Part shown: piece after piece, positions 20,758 to 30,843 of the stretch | Layout: the number at the start of each line of letters is the position of its first letter | Numbering within the stretch: position 1 is the stretch's first letter | Source: Cranoglanis bouderius | Lineage: Eukaryota; Chordata; Actinopteri; Siluriformes; Cranoglanididae | Length of the DNA stretch: 64,000 bases | NCBI GenBank assembly: GCA_023630585.1 | Contig: CM042544.1 | Location: forward strand, 9,271,756-9,335,755 | Direction of reading: 5' to 3' | The notes under the pieces: generated by a model | The model's input: the letters and a program-made list of their open reading frames with translations, nothing else | What the model was told of the DNA's origin: nothing | Database searches by the model: none | Translations under genes and position numbers: made by a program

Positions 20758-22200
20758 CCATATTAACCATTCACTAATTGTAGTAATAATAAGTAACACA
20801 TTGTTTTAATTTTTTTAATATTAATATGGGTACCTTAAAAACATACTGTACTAGGCCTTGCAAGACAGTTAAAAAATAGGTCTCATATTAGTAATGATAA
20901 CTAAAATATATATTTTCATATTAATTAATTAATTGAAAGTATTAATAAATGGTGCTTAAAATTATGAAGTAATAGGAACTAAGTACTGATCCTGATCCAA
21001 CTGATACCTAGATCCTGACCTATTTGTACTAGCATGAGGATATGTTTTTAATGGCAACTACAAAGCACTTCTGTATGTTGCTCTGGATAAGGGCATCTGC
21101 TAAATGCTGCAAAATGCTGTATGTTTAATGATGTCTATGATGCGGTATTTATGCTAATTAAAGTCTTTATTCATCAGTAAATACTTTATAAAATTCAACT
21201 AACGTTACTTACTCATTTGAATAAACATGAAAAATATACAAATATTAAAATAAAAATAATTAAGTGAACATTACCTAGTCATTTGTTGACATTTATTAAT
21301 GGATTATATGCTAATTAATGTATTCAATACTATTAGTAAATAGGGGGATAAGAAAATTACATTCCACTTACTTGTCCATCATCCAGCTTCAATAGTCAGT
21401 AGACAGGTTCCATGGTCTTCCTGGTTTTTGTTTTCTCTTCAAGTACAAGTTTGCATGATTATTGTTACACACGAGACAAAGTATAAGGTTTAGGCTCCAT
21501 GTATGAGAGGTTAATTACAAAGCTCTCTGTTCTGTCACAAGCAATAATGTACCAAACTTTCACCTGTCTTTTGTTCTTCACCATAATTTAAATTTGCCAC
21601 ACTCACCTCTACACAATTCTGTTTTAATATGATCAATATGTAATAACTGATTTTACCTCTTTTTTAAACATATTGAATATAACCCACTTCATGTGTGAAG
21701 TTTCTGCTTTTTAAGACATATGATTATACTTCTCTGCAAACACAACTGGGCTTTCAAATCACAGTTTGCAAACCGTTACAGACAACATACACCACCATCA
21801 TCTAGATTGTGCTCTCTCTGGCCGTGCCTTGAGTAGGCTGCCAAAGGTGCTTAGTGTAATAACAATGGTGTTTACAAAATGTTCCAAATTTGTTTTAAAA
21901 TACTTGTCACCAACTCTATCTTAGACTTCTGCTTTTAGAAGTCCTAATCAAGGGAAGTAAAGCCATGTGTTTGTTCATGTCTGTGTTTGTTTGTCATTTA
22001 GTTTTTAGTTTTGTTGTTCTTATAGCTTCCTTAAAGGGGTTGCACCTCATTATGTATGTTTCCCATGATATAGGCAAAACAGGTATTCAATTGGTAATGT
22101 AATGGCTTGGTACGAGTATTTGTTATGCAGGATAATGTCGCATGAATAGAGAAGGGGAGAAAACTCACATTGGTCTCATGGACTTTAAAGGCCTGAATCA
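20758..22200. other. Intron, mostly unrecognised, with an isolated L2/SINE tail at about 21060-21115
   Basis: The only recognised piece is aaagcacttctgtatgttgc followed by tctggataagggcatctgct, the 3' tail motif shared by L2 LINEs and the SINEs here. The rest is AT-rich, without open frames or terminal repeats. 22201-22205 (ccagc) is the left target duplication of the next element. Confidence 0.5.
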
Positions 22201-22205
22201 CCAGC

Positions 22206-22976
22206 TGTTATGACACGTGGTGTGTAGGAGAATGAGGGAGTCAGGATGCAAGCACAGGGGAAATGTCAGATTAATAGAAACCAGAAGTTCAAAACTAAGT
22301 GAACACAAAAACCACCATCAAACATAAATCCAAGAACAAAAGAGTAACAATCATCCAAAATAATCATGTACTTAGCCGAAGAGGCAGTAATCCAAAAAAA
22401 GGTAAAAGTAATCCAAATGAGAATGTAAATCCAGAAAACACAGGGAAAACTACGCTAATACGAGCTAAGGGATAAGTACGCGAGGCTAGAAAGGTGGTCT
22501 GGAAACCACGAATTACAAGCTACCGAAATAAACGCACAAGGCTAGGAGGTGGTCTGGAAACCACGGAAAAAGAGCTAATGGAAAAACGTGCAAGGTTAAA
22601 CACATCTAAGCTAAACTAATACTCCGCCCCGAAGTGGAAACGGAGCGGCGTATTTAAACACATATCAATCCCATGTCTAATCAAAGACACCAGAAACCAA
22701 TCCTTACACATTACACGGCGAACCAATGAGGAAACGGGGCAGAGACATGACGCAACTCAAAAACAAACTCACATGGGGAAACACAGAAGGCGGAGACATG
22801 ATGTGAATATGACAACATGGGAGCACATGGCAGAGGTAAACAAAATGTGTGTTCATGAATGAAACGTCCATCGGAGAGTTTTTGAATAGCGCTGGAATGC
22901 GCGCAGTGGAATGCAGAAGTATGCCACTCGCTACTCCTTGCAGCGTAGCGAGAGCTGGAGGAGATGAAACCTAACA
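22206..22976 (-). repeat. 3' LTR of the gag-only element
   Basis: Starts tgttatgacacg and ends cctaaca. It holds a TATA-like tatttaaa (about 22651-22658), AATACTCCGCC at 22618-22628, and two units of an array marked by ggtggtctggaaacc (near 22492 and 22549). Highly similar to 25547-26401, indicating a fairly recent insertion. Confidence 0.9.
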
Positions 22977-24041
22977 GAACCCGCCCCAAGGCGCGGCTCC
23001 CGAAGCGCCGCAAGTTCCATCCACTTTGGTGGACCTGGGCCCCTGGGCAGGATCCTAACCTCTGCCCTCCAGGACCTGAGGCTGGTTATGTCCAGCGTCC
23101 CGTAACCAGAGCACAGCGTGTCGGGTTTTCCTTGAGAGCTTGGATGAGAACTTGGACGAGAACTTGGACGGGTGCTTGGACATGTCTTGAACCGATGCCT
23201 GGTCTGGATCTCGGAGCTGCGCGTGACCTGGTGCTGTGCCTGGATCTCGGAGCTGCAAGTGACCTGGTGCTTTGGCCTGGTGCTTGGCCTGGTGCTTGAC
23301 CTGGAGCTTGACCTGGAGCTTGACCCGGAGCTTGACCTGGAGCTTGACCTGAAGCTTGACCTGAAACTTGACCTGGAACTTGACCTGGAACCAGGATCGG
23401 AGTCAGCTCTGGAACCAGGATCGGAATCAGCTCTTGCACTTGAATTGGAATCAGCTTTGGCACCTGGAACAGGAACAGCTTTGGCACCTGGATCGGAGAC
23501 AGACTTTGAAACAGACTCGGAGACAGACTTGGAAACAGACTCGGAGACAGACTTGGAAACAGATTTCGAGAGAGACTTGGAAACAGACTCTGAGAAAGGC
23601 TTGGAAACAGACTTCGAGAAAGACTTGGAAACAGACTTTGAAACTGGACAAAGAACTAGGTTAGACCGAAAACCATAGACAAAATCAAAAACTTGGTTGG
23701 AAACAGCATTGGAAATTAAGCTGGAGACAGGGCTGGAGACAGGGCTGGAGACAGAGGAGGAGACAGAAGAGGAGACAGAGGAGTGAGCTGGGTTGGAAAT
23801 GGAGCTGGAACCGGAGCTGGGAGTTAAATCTGCCTCTGAACTGAGAAGGAGAGCAAAAACATATCCAGAAACTAAACCAATGTAGCTAGCAACTAAATCA
23901 GGAACTGGACTAGGAACTGGACTAGGAACTGGACTAGGAGATGGACTAGGAACAGGGTCAGAACCTGGACTTGGACATGGAACTGAACTAGGAACTGGGC
24001 TAGGAACAGGGTCGGAACCTGGACTTGGACATGAAACTGTA
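22977..24041 (-). repeat. Tandem-repeat interior of the retroelement
   Basis: Several short tandem arrays follow one another: 12-bp units (gcttgacctgga) at about 23278-23390, 18-bp-type units (gagacagacttggaaaca) at about 23500-23640, and actggactagga units at about 23895-24060. Both strands have open frames through parts: sense gives GQAPG repeats, antisense gives ELDL and ETDLETDSETDL repeats. In the sense strand this is downstream of the gag tail. Whether it is translated is not clear. Confidence 0.6.
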
Positions 24042-25529
24042 CTAGGAACTGGACGAGGAACTGGGAAGGGGAGCAGGACTGGGAACAGGATTAGGAGCAG
24101 GACCAGGAACTGGATCAGAAATTGGCCTTGGAATAGGGCAAAAATCTGGACATGGACTTGGACATGGACTTGGACTCGGACAGGAACCTGAACATGGACT
24201 CAATTTTGCGCTAAAACATGGGCTAGGACTTGGAACGGAGGTCATCTCTTGGACCTCGGACATGGACTGGGCTTGAGAAGAGGCCATCCTGTGGGCCTCT
24301 GACATGGACTGGGCTTGTGAAGAGGCCATCCCGTGGGCCTCTGACATGAACTTAGCTTGAGAAGAGGCCATCCCGTGGGCCTCTGACATGGACAGGGCAG
24401 GAGTGGAGGTTTCTTCTTGAACCTCTGACAAGAACATGGCTTGGGCAGAGGTCTCCTCATGGACCTCCGGTATAAGCAGGCCAGGAGAGGAGGTTTCCTC
24501 TTGAATCTCTGGCTGCAGCTCGGGGCTGGAGGTCGCCATGTTAACCTCCATGAGCAGCTCCACTGTGGAGACCTCCTGCTGGGCCTCCGGCTGGAGCGCG
24601 GGACTGGAGGTCGCCACGTTAACCTCCATGGGCAACTCCGCTGTGGAGACCTCCTGCTGGGCCTCCTGCTGGAGCTCGGGGCTGGAGGTCACCATGTTAA
24701 CCTCCTGTGGTAGCTCCATGGAGGAGAGGTCTCCGGCTGGAGCTCGGGGCTGGAGGTTGCCACGTTAACCTCCAGGTGTAGCTCCCTTGAGGAGACCTCC
24801 TGCTGGGCCTCCTGCTGGAGCTCGGGGCTGGAGGTCGCCATGTTAACCTCCAGTTGTAGCTCCGTGGAGGAGACTTCCTGCTGGGTCTCCGGCGGGAGCT
24901 CTGAGGGTGCCCTCCTGTGGAGCCGCTTATGCACCCGCCAGCTGCCCTTGAAACAGCCTTGGGAGCAGAAGTAGCTGCTCCTTACTCCCAGGTTCCTACA
25001 GGTGGGACACTGCAGGATGGCTGGTCGGGTGCATCCCTCAGTGGCACACTCCTGGGTTAGGGGATGAGAGGTGTAGGCCACCACGTTAGCCCGCTTACTC
25101 TCATAGTACTCCAGGTACGTTTGACTAGGTTGGTCACCCAGACGATCCTTCCCCAAAAAGGTCCTGAGGTCGGGTTGGAAGTCTGGGCTTCCGAACACCT
25201 GGACCAGTAGATCCACAAAGCCCGAAACTGTCTGGAGCTTCGTGGATCTACTGGCGAGGTGAAGCTCCGCCCATTGGCGAGCAGAGCCGACCAGACGAGA
25301 GAGGAGGAACCCCAACCACTCCTCTTCGTCGGGTTTGGGGTCCTCCAAACTCAAAAAATAAATCTGAGCCTGCAAAAAAACATTGAGGCCAAGTGGCAAA
25401 GCCATCAAACTCATCCGGAGGATAGATGAAAGTCCACTGAGGAAAAAACATAGAATCAATTGCAGGCATTTTAATTGTGGTGTGGCATGGCGTGGCGTGG
25501 CGTGGCGTCGCTTTCCCCGCTGCATCCAT
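24042..25529 (-). pseudogene. Gag / C6H2 zinc finger / repeat-tail protein, two frameshifts
   Basis: The start MDAAGK is at 25529, 18 bp inside the 5' LTR. The frame shifts in a T7 run at about 25375, then reads AQIYFLSLEDPKPDEEEW, FLLSRLVGSARQWAELHL and VSGFVDLLVQVFGSPDFQ, a sushi/PEG10-like gag pattern. The finger at + strand 25048-24917 has CATEGC, QCPTC, YFCSQGC and HKRLH: six Cys and two His in the MetAP1 arrangement (family: MetAP1 N-terminus, thought to aid ribosome association). After it come 13-residue units (ELQPETQQEVSST, ELQLEVNMATSSP), a second shift near 24735, 14-residue units (AQSMSEAHGMASSQ) and a Pro/Ser end. No pol motifs. Confidence 0.75.
24917..25048 (-). other. MetAP1-type C6H2 zinc finger domain
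   Basis: Forty-four residues. Compared with the copy at 10984-11115, 31 of 44 are identical by hand count and all eight predicted metal ligands are kept, although both genes are broken elsewhere. The order C-x4-C, C-x2-C, C-x3-C, H-x3-H and the words LQCPTC, SYFCSQ and CFKGSW fit MetAP1 far better than retroviral CCHC knuckles. Confidence 0.8.
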
Positions 25530-25546
25530 TTTTTGGCGGAGTATTC

Positions 25547-26401
25547 TGTTACGACACATGGTGTGTAGGAGAATGCGGGAGTCAGGATGCAAGCGCAGGG
25601 GAAACGTCAGTTTAATAGAAACTGGAAGTTCAAAACTAAGTGAACACAAAAACCACCATCAAACATAAATCCAAGAACAAAAGAGTAACAATCATCCAAA
25701 ATAATCATGTACTTAGCCGAAGAGGCAGTAATCCAAAAAAAAGGTAAAAGTAATCCAAATGAGAATGTAAATCCAGAAAACACAGGGAAAACTATGCTAG
25801 GCTAGGAGGTGGTCTGGAAACCACGAAATATGAGCTAAGGGATAAGTACGCGAGGCTAGAAAGGTGGTCTGGAAACCACCAATTATGAGCTACCGAAATA
25901 AACGCGCAAGGCTAGGAGGTGGTCTGGAAACCACGAATTACGAGCTACGGAAATAAACGCGCAAGGCTAGGAGGTGGTCTGGAAACCACGGAAAAAGAGC
26001 TAAGGGAAAAACGTGCAAGGTTAAACACATCTAAGCTAAACTAATACTCCGCCCCGAAGCGGAAACGGAGCGGCGTATTTAAACACATATCAATCCCATG
26101 TCTAATCAAAGACACCTGAAACCAATCCTTACACATTACACGGCGAACCAATGAGGAAACAGGGCAGAGACATGACACAACGCAAAAACAAACTCACATG
26201 GGGAAACACAGAAGGCGGAGACATGATATGAATATGACAACATGGGAGCACATGGCAGAGGTAAACAAAATGTGTGTTCATGAATGAAACGTCCATCGGA
26301 GAGTTTTTGAATAGCGCTGGGATTCGCGCAGTGGAATGCGGAAGTATGCCACTCGCTACTCCTTGCAGCGTAGCGAGAGCTGGAGGAGATGAAACCTAAC
26401 A
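25547..26401 (-). repeat. 5' LTR of the gag-only element
   Basis: Sense is minus. TATA-like tttaaata (+ strand 26076-26083) lies about 30 bp upstream of GGCGGAGTATT (complement of 26043-26053), a likely transcript start. That 11-mer is exactly complementary to the sense sequence AATACTCCGCC just inside the LTR (+ strand 25535-25545). An array of four units (ggtggtctggaaacc near 25806, 25865, 25917 and 25975) lies downstream of the start. Confidence 0.9.
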
Positions 26402-26630
26402 CCAGCAAAAATGGGGTAAGGTACTAGCCCACTTAAAGACATAACACAGTGATATACAGTGTCCTCCACTAATACTGGCACCCTTGGTAAATATAAGCAA
26501 AGAAGGCTGTGAAAAATCGTCTTTATTGTTTAACCTTTCGATCTTTTGTTCAAAAAGTTCACAAAAATACTCTGCTCTCATGGATATCAAACAATTGCAA
26601 ATACAACACAGGTTTATCTAAATATAGGTA

Positions 26631-29600
26631 CAGTACTGTGCAAAAGTTTTAGGCACCCTATTTTTTTTAGTACAAACTTTGTTATAGATTTATTATTTTA
26701 TGACTTCTACATTATCAAGTCAGGACAAAAAACATTATAGATTCCCAAACATTAGTTTTCTAGCACAAAATTAAATGCTACAGAAAAATGTTTGTATGTC
26801 ATTAAAGAAAGCAGCATATTATATAAGAGACCACTTTTCAGACAAAAAGCACAATGAAGGCTGCTGGGTTTTGCTGCAAAAATAAGAAGCAAGTGCGACA
26901 GTCAAAGGCTCTAGAAGAACTGGGCTGGTTCTGCAAGATGCTCAATAAAACTTACCAGCTAATTTCAATTCAATTCAATTCAATTCAATTTTATTTGTAT
27001 AGCGCTTTTAACAATATACATCGTCACAAAGCAGCTTTACAGAGATACATAATTTTTGGATCTAAATTTTAAATTGATAAATTTATCCCCAATGAGCAAG
27101 CCATTGGCGACGGTAGCAAGGAAAAACTCCCTGAGATGACATGAGGAAGAAACCTTGAGAGGAACCAGACTCAAAAGGGAACCCATCCTCATCTGGGTGA
27201 CACTGGATAGTGTAATTAGAAGTAAATCTCTTCTATAACTGTATGATACATGATATAAAGTGCAACTGTGTAGTCAGGAGATTCGACATAGTCTCAACAT
27301 GAAGTCTATTTTGCTGAAATCATGAACTGTCCACCGATGGAGACCCGAGCACAAAGTCTGTTTGTGAATTGTTTGTGGAGGCTGTCCCTATGGGCCCATC
27401 CTCAGCAACAGCGAGTGACCCCCAGCGATGAGAACCCCAGAAGCCAGGGCCAGGTCATTTCAGAGAGCAGAACGGGTCAGGCCCATTGCCACCCCAGGAG
27501 CAACACGTGTAGAACTTGTGATGTGACGATTTGATGTTGGTATCTTCGGAGGCGAGGTAGGAATAGGAAACAGATGGAAAAGGATTAGCGTGGCTGCTGT
27601 TCATTGTATGTCAGGCAAAATAACCATGTGCATTTGTTATCATTTTACAAAGAAGTACAAGGTCATGAGATGCGGTTAGGTGAATGCTAGGTCAAAGAAA
27701 TGTTTCTTTAATCTGGATTTAAACTGAGAGAGTGTGTCTGAACCCCAAACATTATCAGGAAGGATATTCCAGAGTTTAGGAGCTAAATGTGAAAAAGCTC
27801 TACCTCCTTTAGTAGACTTTGATATCTTCGGTATTATCAGAAATCCAGAGTTTTGCAACGTTAAAGAGCGTGATGGATTGTAACGTGATAGAAGATTGGT
27901 TAAATATAAAGGGGCTTGGCCATTTAGGGATTTATAGGTGAGTAGCAGTATTTTATAATCGATACAGAACTTAACAGGTAACCAGGGTAGAGATGATAAA
28001 ATTGGGGTAATATGTTGATATTTTCGTGATCTGGTAAGCACTCTTGCAGCTGCATTTTGGACTAACTGTAGCTTATTTATTGAGGATGCAGGACAACCAC
28101 CTAGTAGTGCATTATAATAGTCCAGTCTTGAGGTCATAAATGCGTGAACTAGTTTTTCTGCATCAGAAACAGATAGTATTTTACGTAGATTGGCAATATT
28201 TCTAAGGTGAAAGAAGGCTGTTTTTGTTACCTGGGAAATATGATTTTCAAATGACAGGTTGCCGTTTAATATAACACTCAGGTCTTTAACTGCAGAGGAT
28301 GAGGTAACCGTACATCCTTCTAGATGCAGACTATATTCTAGGAGCTTTTGTGTACCAATTTTTGGTTCAATTAGCATTATATCTGTTTTATCAGAATTTA
28401 GTAAAAGAAAATTAACGGTCATCCAGTCTTTAATGTCTTTAACACATTCCGTTAACATGGAAAATTGAGAAATTTCATCTGGTCTTGTGGAAATATATAG
28501 TTGAGTATCGTCAGCATAACAATGGAAATGTATCCATTTTTCCTGATAATGCTTCCAAGGGGCAGCATATATAAAGAAAACAGCAGGGGGCCTAACACCG
28601 ATCCTTGCGGGACACCATACTTTACTGCCGTTATGTCAGAAAGTTCATAATTTAAACAAACAAAATGGTAGCAGTCAGACAAATTATTTCAATGCCTGTC
28701 CCTGAATACCAATGCAGTTTTGTAATCTATCTAAGTGTATGTCATGATCTATAGTATCGAATGCGGCACTGAGATCAAGTAGAACAAGTAGTGAAATGCA
28801 GCCTTGGTAGAAGCAAGTCATTTGTAATTTTGACAAGCACAGTCTCTGTGCTGTGATGGGGCCTAAAACCTGATTGAAATTCTTCATAGATACCATTTTT
28901 GTGCAGAAAGGAGCAAAATTGAGCAGACACAACCTTTTCTAATACTTTAGATATAAATGGGAGGTTTGAGATTGGTCTATAATTTATTAGTTTACTAGGA
29001 TCTAGTTGTGGTTTCACAACTAGAGGCTTAATAACTAAGGCTTAATAACCACCAGCTTGAATGTTCTTGGGACATGACATAGAGATAAAGAGGAGTTAAT
29101 AATATTGAGGAGAGACGCTCCTACTACAGGAAGCAACTCTTTTATTAGATTAGTGGGTACGGGATCTAGTATACATGTGGTTGATTTTGATGTGTTGATA
29201 AGTTTTGTAAGCTCTTCCTCTCCAATTGCGGTAAAGGACTGCAATTTTTCTTGGGAAATTATATTTGAGGCTAAAACCTGTCATGCTGCTGTCGGTGGTA
29301 TATTTCCAGTTTTATTCCTGATGCTTTCAATTTTCTCAGTGAAGAAGTCCATGAAGTCATTATTACTTAGTTGTGTTGGAATATTCAGTTTAGGCGACGT
29401 CTTATTATTTGTTAATCTAGATATTGTATTGAATAAAAACCTAGGATTGTTTTGGTTACTTTCTAATTTCCTTATAAAACTGCAAAAATTGTACCGGAGA
29501 CTACTATTTTTATTTTTATTTTTATTTTTACTTTTTGTCAGACCAAATATTGACTTTGTTTCATTTACTACTGTTTACTGCTCTTTATGGTATTTTTTTT

Positions 29601-29689
29601 AATGTAGAAACATTTAATTTCATTATTTTGAAGGCATCTTTGCTCTACAGTATTTCTTTGCATGTGCCTAAAACTTTTGCACAGTAGTG
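26631..29689. mobile_element. Tc1-type element inserted in the outer Tc1, itself holding a LINE
   Basis: Ends cagtactgtgcaaaagtttt (26631) and aaaacttttgcacagtagtg (ending 29689) mirror each other and are flanked by TA at 26629-26630 and 29690-29691. Its own sequence is at 26631-26965 and about 29500-29689; a LINE copy fills the middle. No intact transposase is readable. Confidence 0.8.
26966..29500 (-). mobile_element. L2/Maui-type LINE, 5' truncated, RT frame broken
   Basis: The 3' end is a pentamer repeat tail (sense GAATT units, + strand 26966-26990), followed by tttgtatagcgcttttaaca, a common fish LINE tail. Reverse transcriptase pieces on the - strand: INYRPISNLPFISKVLEKVV (about 28960), FQSGFRPHHSTET, LLDLSAAFDTIDHD (about 28770), YGVPQGSVLGPLLFSLY (about 28600). 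The catalytic YADD region is shifted out of frame. A 260-residue intact C-terminal piece lies at 28458-27676 (AARVLTRSRKYQHITPILSS, HLAPKLWNILPDNV). Confidence 0.8.
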
Positions 29690-29990
29690 TATGCAACAAA
29701 TATTGGCACCCCTATGAATTCATATGAGAAAAATATATGTAAATTATATTCCCATTGATATTTTACATTCCTTTTACTACACCTGGGTGACTAGGAACAG
29801 GAAATTGTTCAACCATGACTTCCTGTTTCACAGGGGTATACATATGAGGTAACACATAGGCTAAATTTCCTCATTCATTCATAACAATGGGTAAGACAAA
29901 GGAATATAGTTGTGATGTGCAGCAAAAGGTTGTTTCGTGTCACGTTTTGTGGGTGATGGAGGCGAAGACGGATGCAAGTGCAGATAAAAG

Positions 29991-30574
29991 TCAGTTTATT
30001 AGGAACAGGCAGAATATTAGGAACACCAGTTGTACAATCCAAATCGTAAGGCAGGTATTGTGTTTGAGAACGAGGTCAGAGGGGGGAGCAATGCTCTCCG
30101 TGAAGCATGCAGTGATGTCCGACGTGAAGCAAAAAAGAGGGAGCGACATGCAGCGTGAAGCAGAGAAAAGGAGCGATGCCACCTTCATTGGTGCCTTGTC
30201 GACCTGGGGTTGAGGCTGAACTGTGGAGGCCACCACATCAGTCAGCTCCCTCTCGTAGTACATGGTGATTGGTACTAAAGGTCTGTCCGACAGGTTGGCC
30301 CTCCCCAAGAAATTTTTCAGGTCGGGAGCAAATTCAGGACTCCCGCACACCATTATCAATAGTCCCACAAACTGTGACACTGTACTTAGCTCCCTGGAGC
30401 TAGTGGAAATGTGAAGCTCCGCCCACTGGCGGGCTGAGCCTATGAGCTGTGACAACAGAAGCCCCAACCACTGCCTCTTGTCAGGTTTGGGGTCCTCTAA
30501 GCTTGCAAAATAAAATTGACTTTGCAAGAAAAAAGATTGGGGGTAAACAGAAAATCCATAATACGGTTCCAGGG
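29991..30574 (-). pseudogene. Gag fragment of the third LTR copy
   Basis: Carries the gag block described for the copies at 11 and 25 kb. Here the region around the T-run is in frame, showing that the frame breaks of the other two copies are separate accidents. It ends soon after TVQPQPQVDKAP, where the others enter the finger, and runs into a short low-complexity stretch before the LTR. Confidence 0.6.
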
Positions 30575-30762
30575 GATGTTTAGTTTAGTTTAGTTTAGTT
30601 TTATTTAAAGTTTGACATGACAGGATATTGCAGCACAAAACCCTGAAATGTGTCAAATATACAAATACTCCAAGACAATCATTACTTAGTATAAAACGAA
30701 TGAAAGATAGCTGATATACAGACATAAAAAAGGAAAAAAAAAAAAAAAAAAGAAAGAAAATA

Positions 30763-30843
<81 letters not shown>

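Larger units (their letters stand above)
22206..26401 (-). mobile_element. Full-length gag-only LTR retrotransposon carrying a MetAP1-like zinc finger
   Basis: LTRs 22206-22976 and 25547-26401 (tgtta at one end, taaca at the other) flank a 2.57-kb interior. Target duplications CCAGC lie at 22201-22205 and 26402-26406, proving a single insertion. On the - strand the gag start follows the 5' LTR directly, then a C6H2 finger, then repeats; nothing resembling protease, RT, RNase H or integrase is found, so any mobility needs enzymes from another element. A G-rich tract (sense ttggggcgggttc) adjoins the 3' LTR. LTR length differs through an internal array with two versus four units. Confidence 0.9.

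Noticed and set aside
23172..23678. Long + strand frame with ELDL/ETDL repeats as a gene
   Set aside because: It is antisense to the retroelement and arises from short tandem repeats; no start context or other domain.
25365..25385. Possible programmed -1 frameshift at the T7 run in the gag of the 22206-26401 element
   Set aside because: The copy at 30574-30190 reads through the same place in one frame, and the copy at 11 kb appears shifted at a different point. The breaks are therefore most simply mutations.
22201..26406. CRISPR array or bacterial island suggested by regular repeats
   Set aside because: The repeats are LTR arrays and coding minisatellites with eukaryotic LTR structure; no spacer pattern or cas genes.
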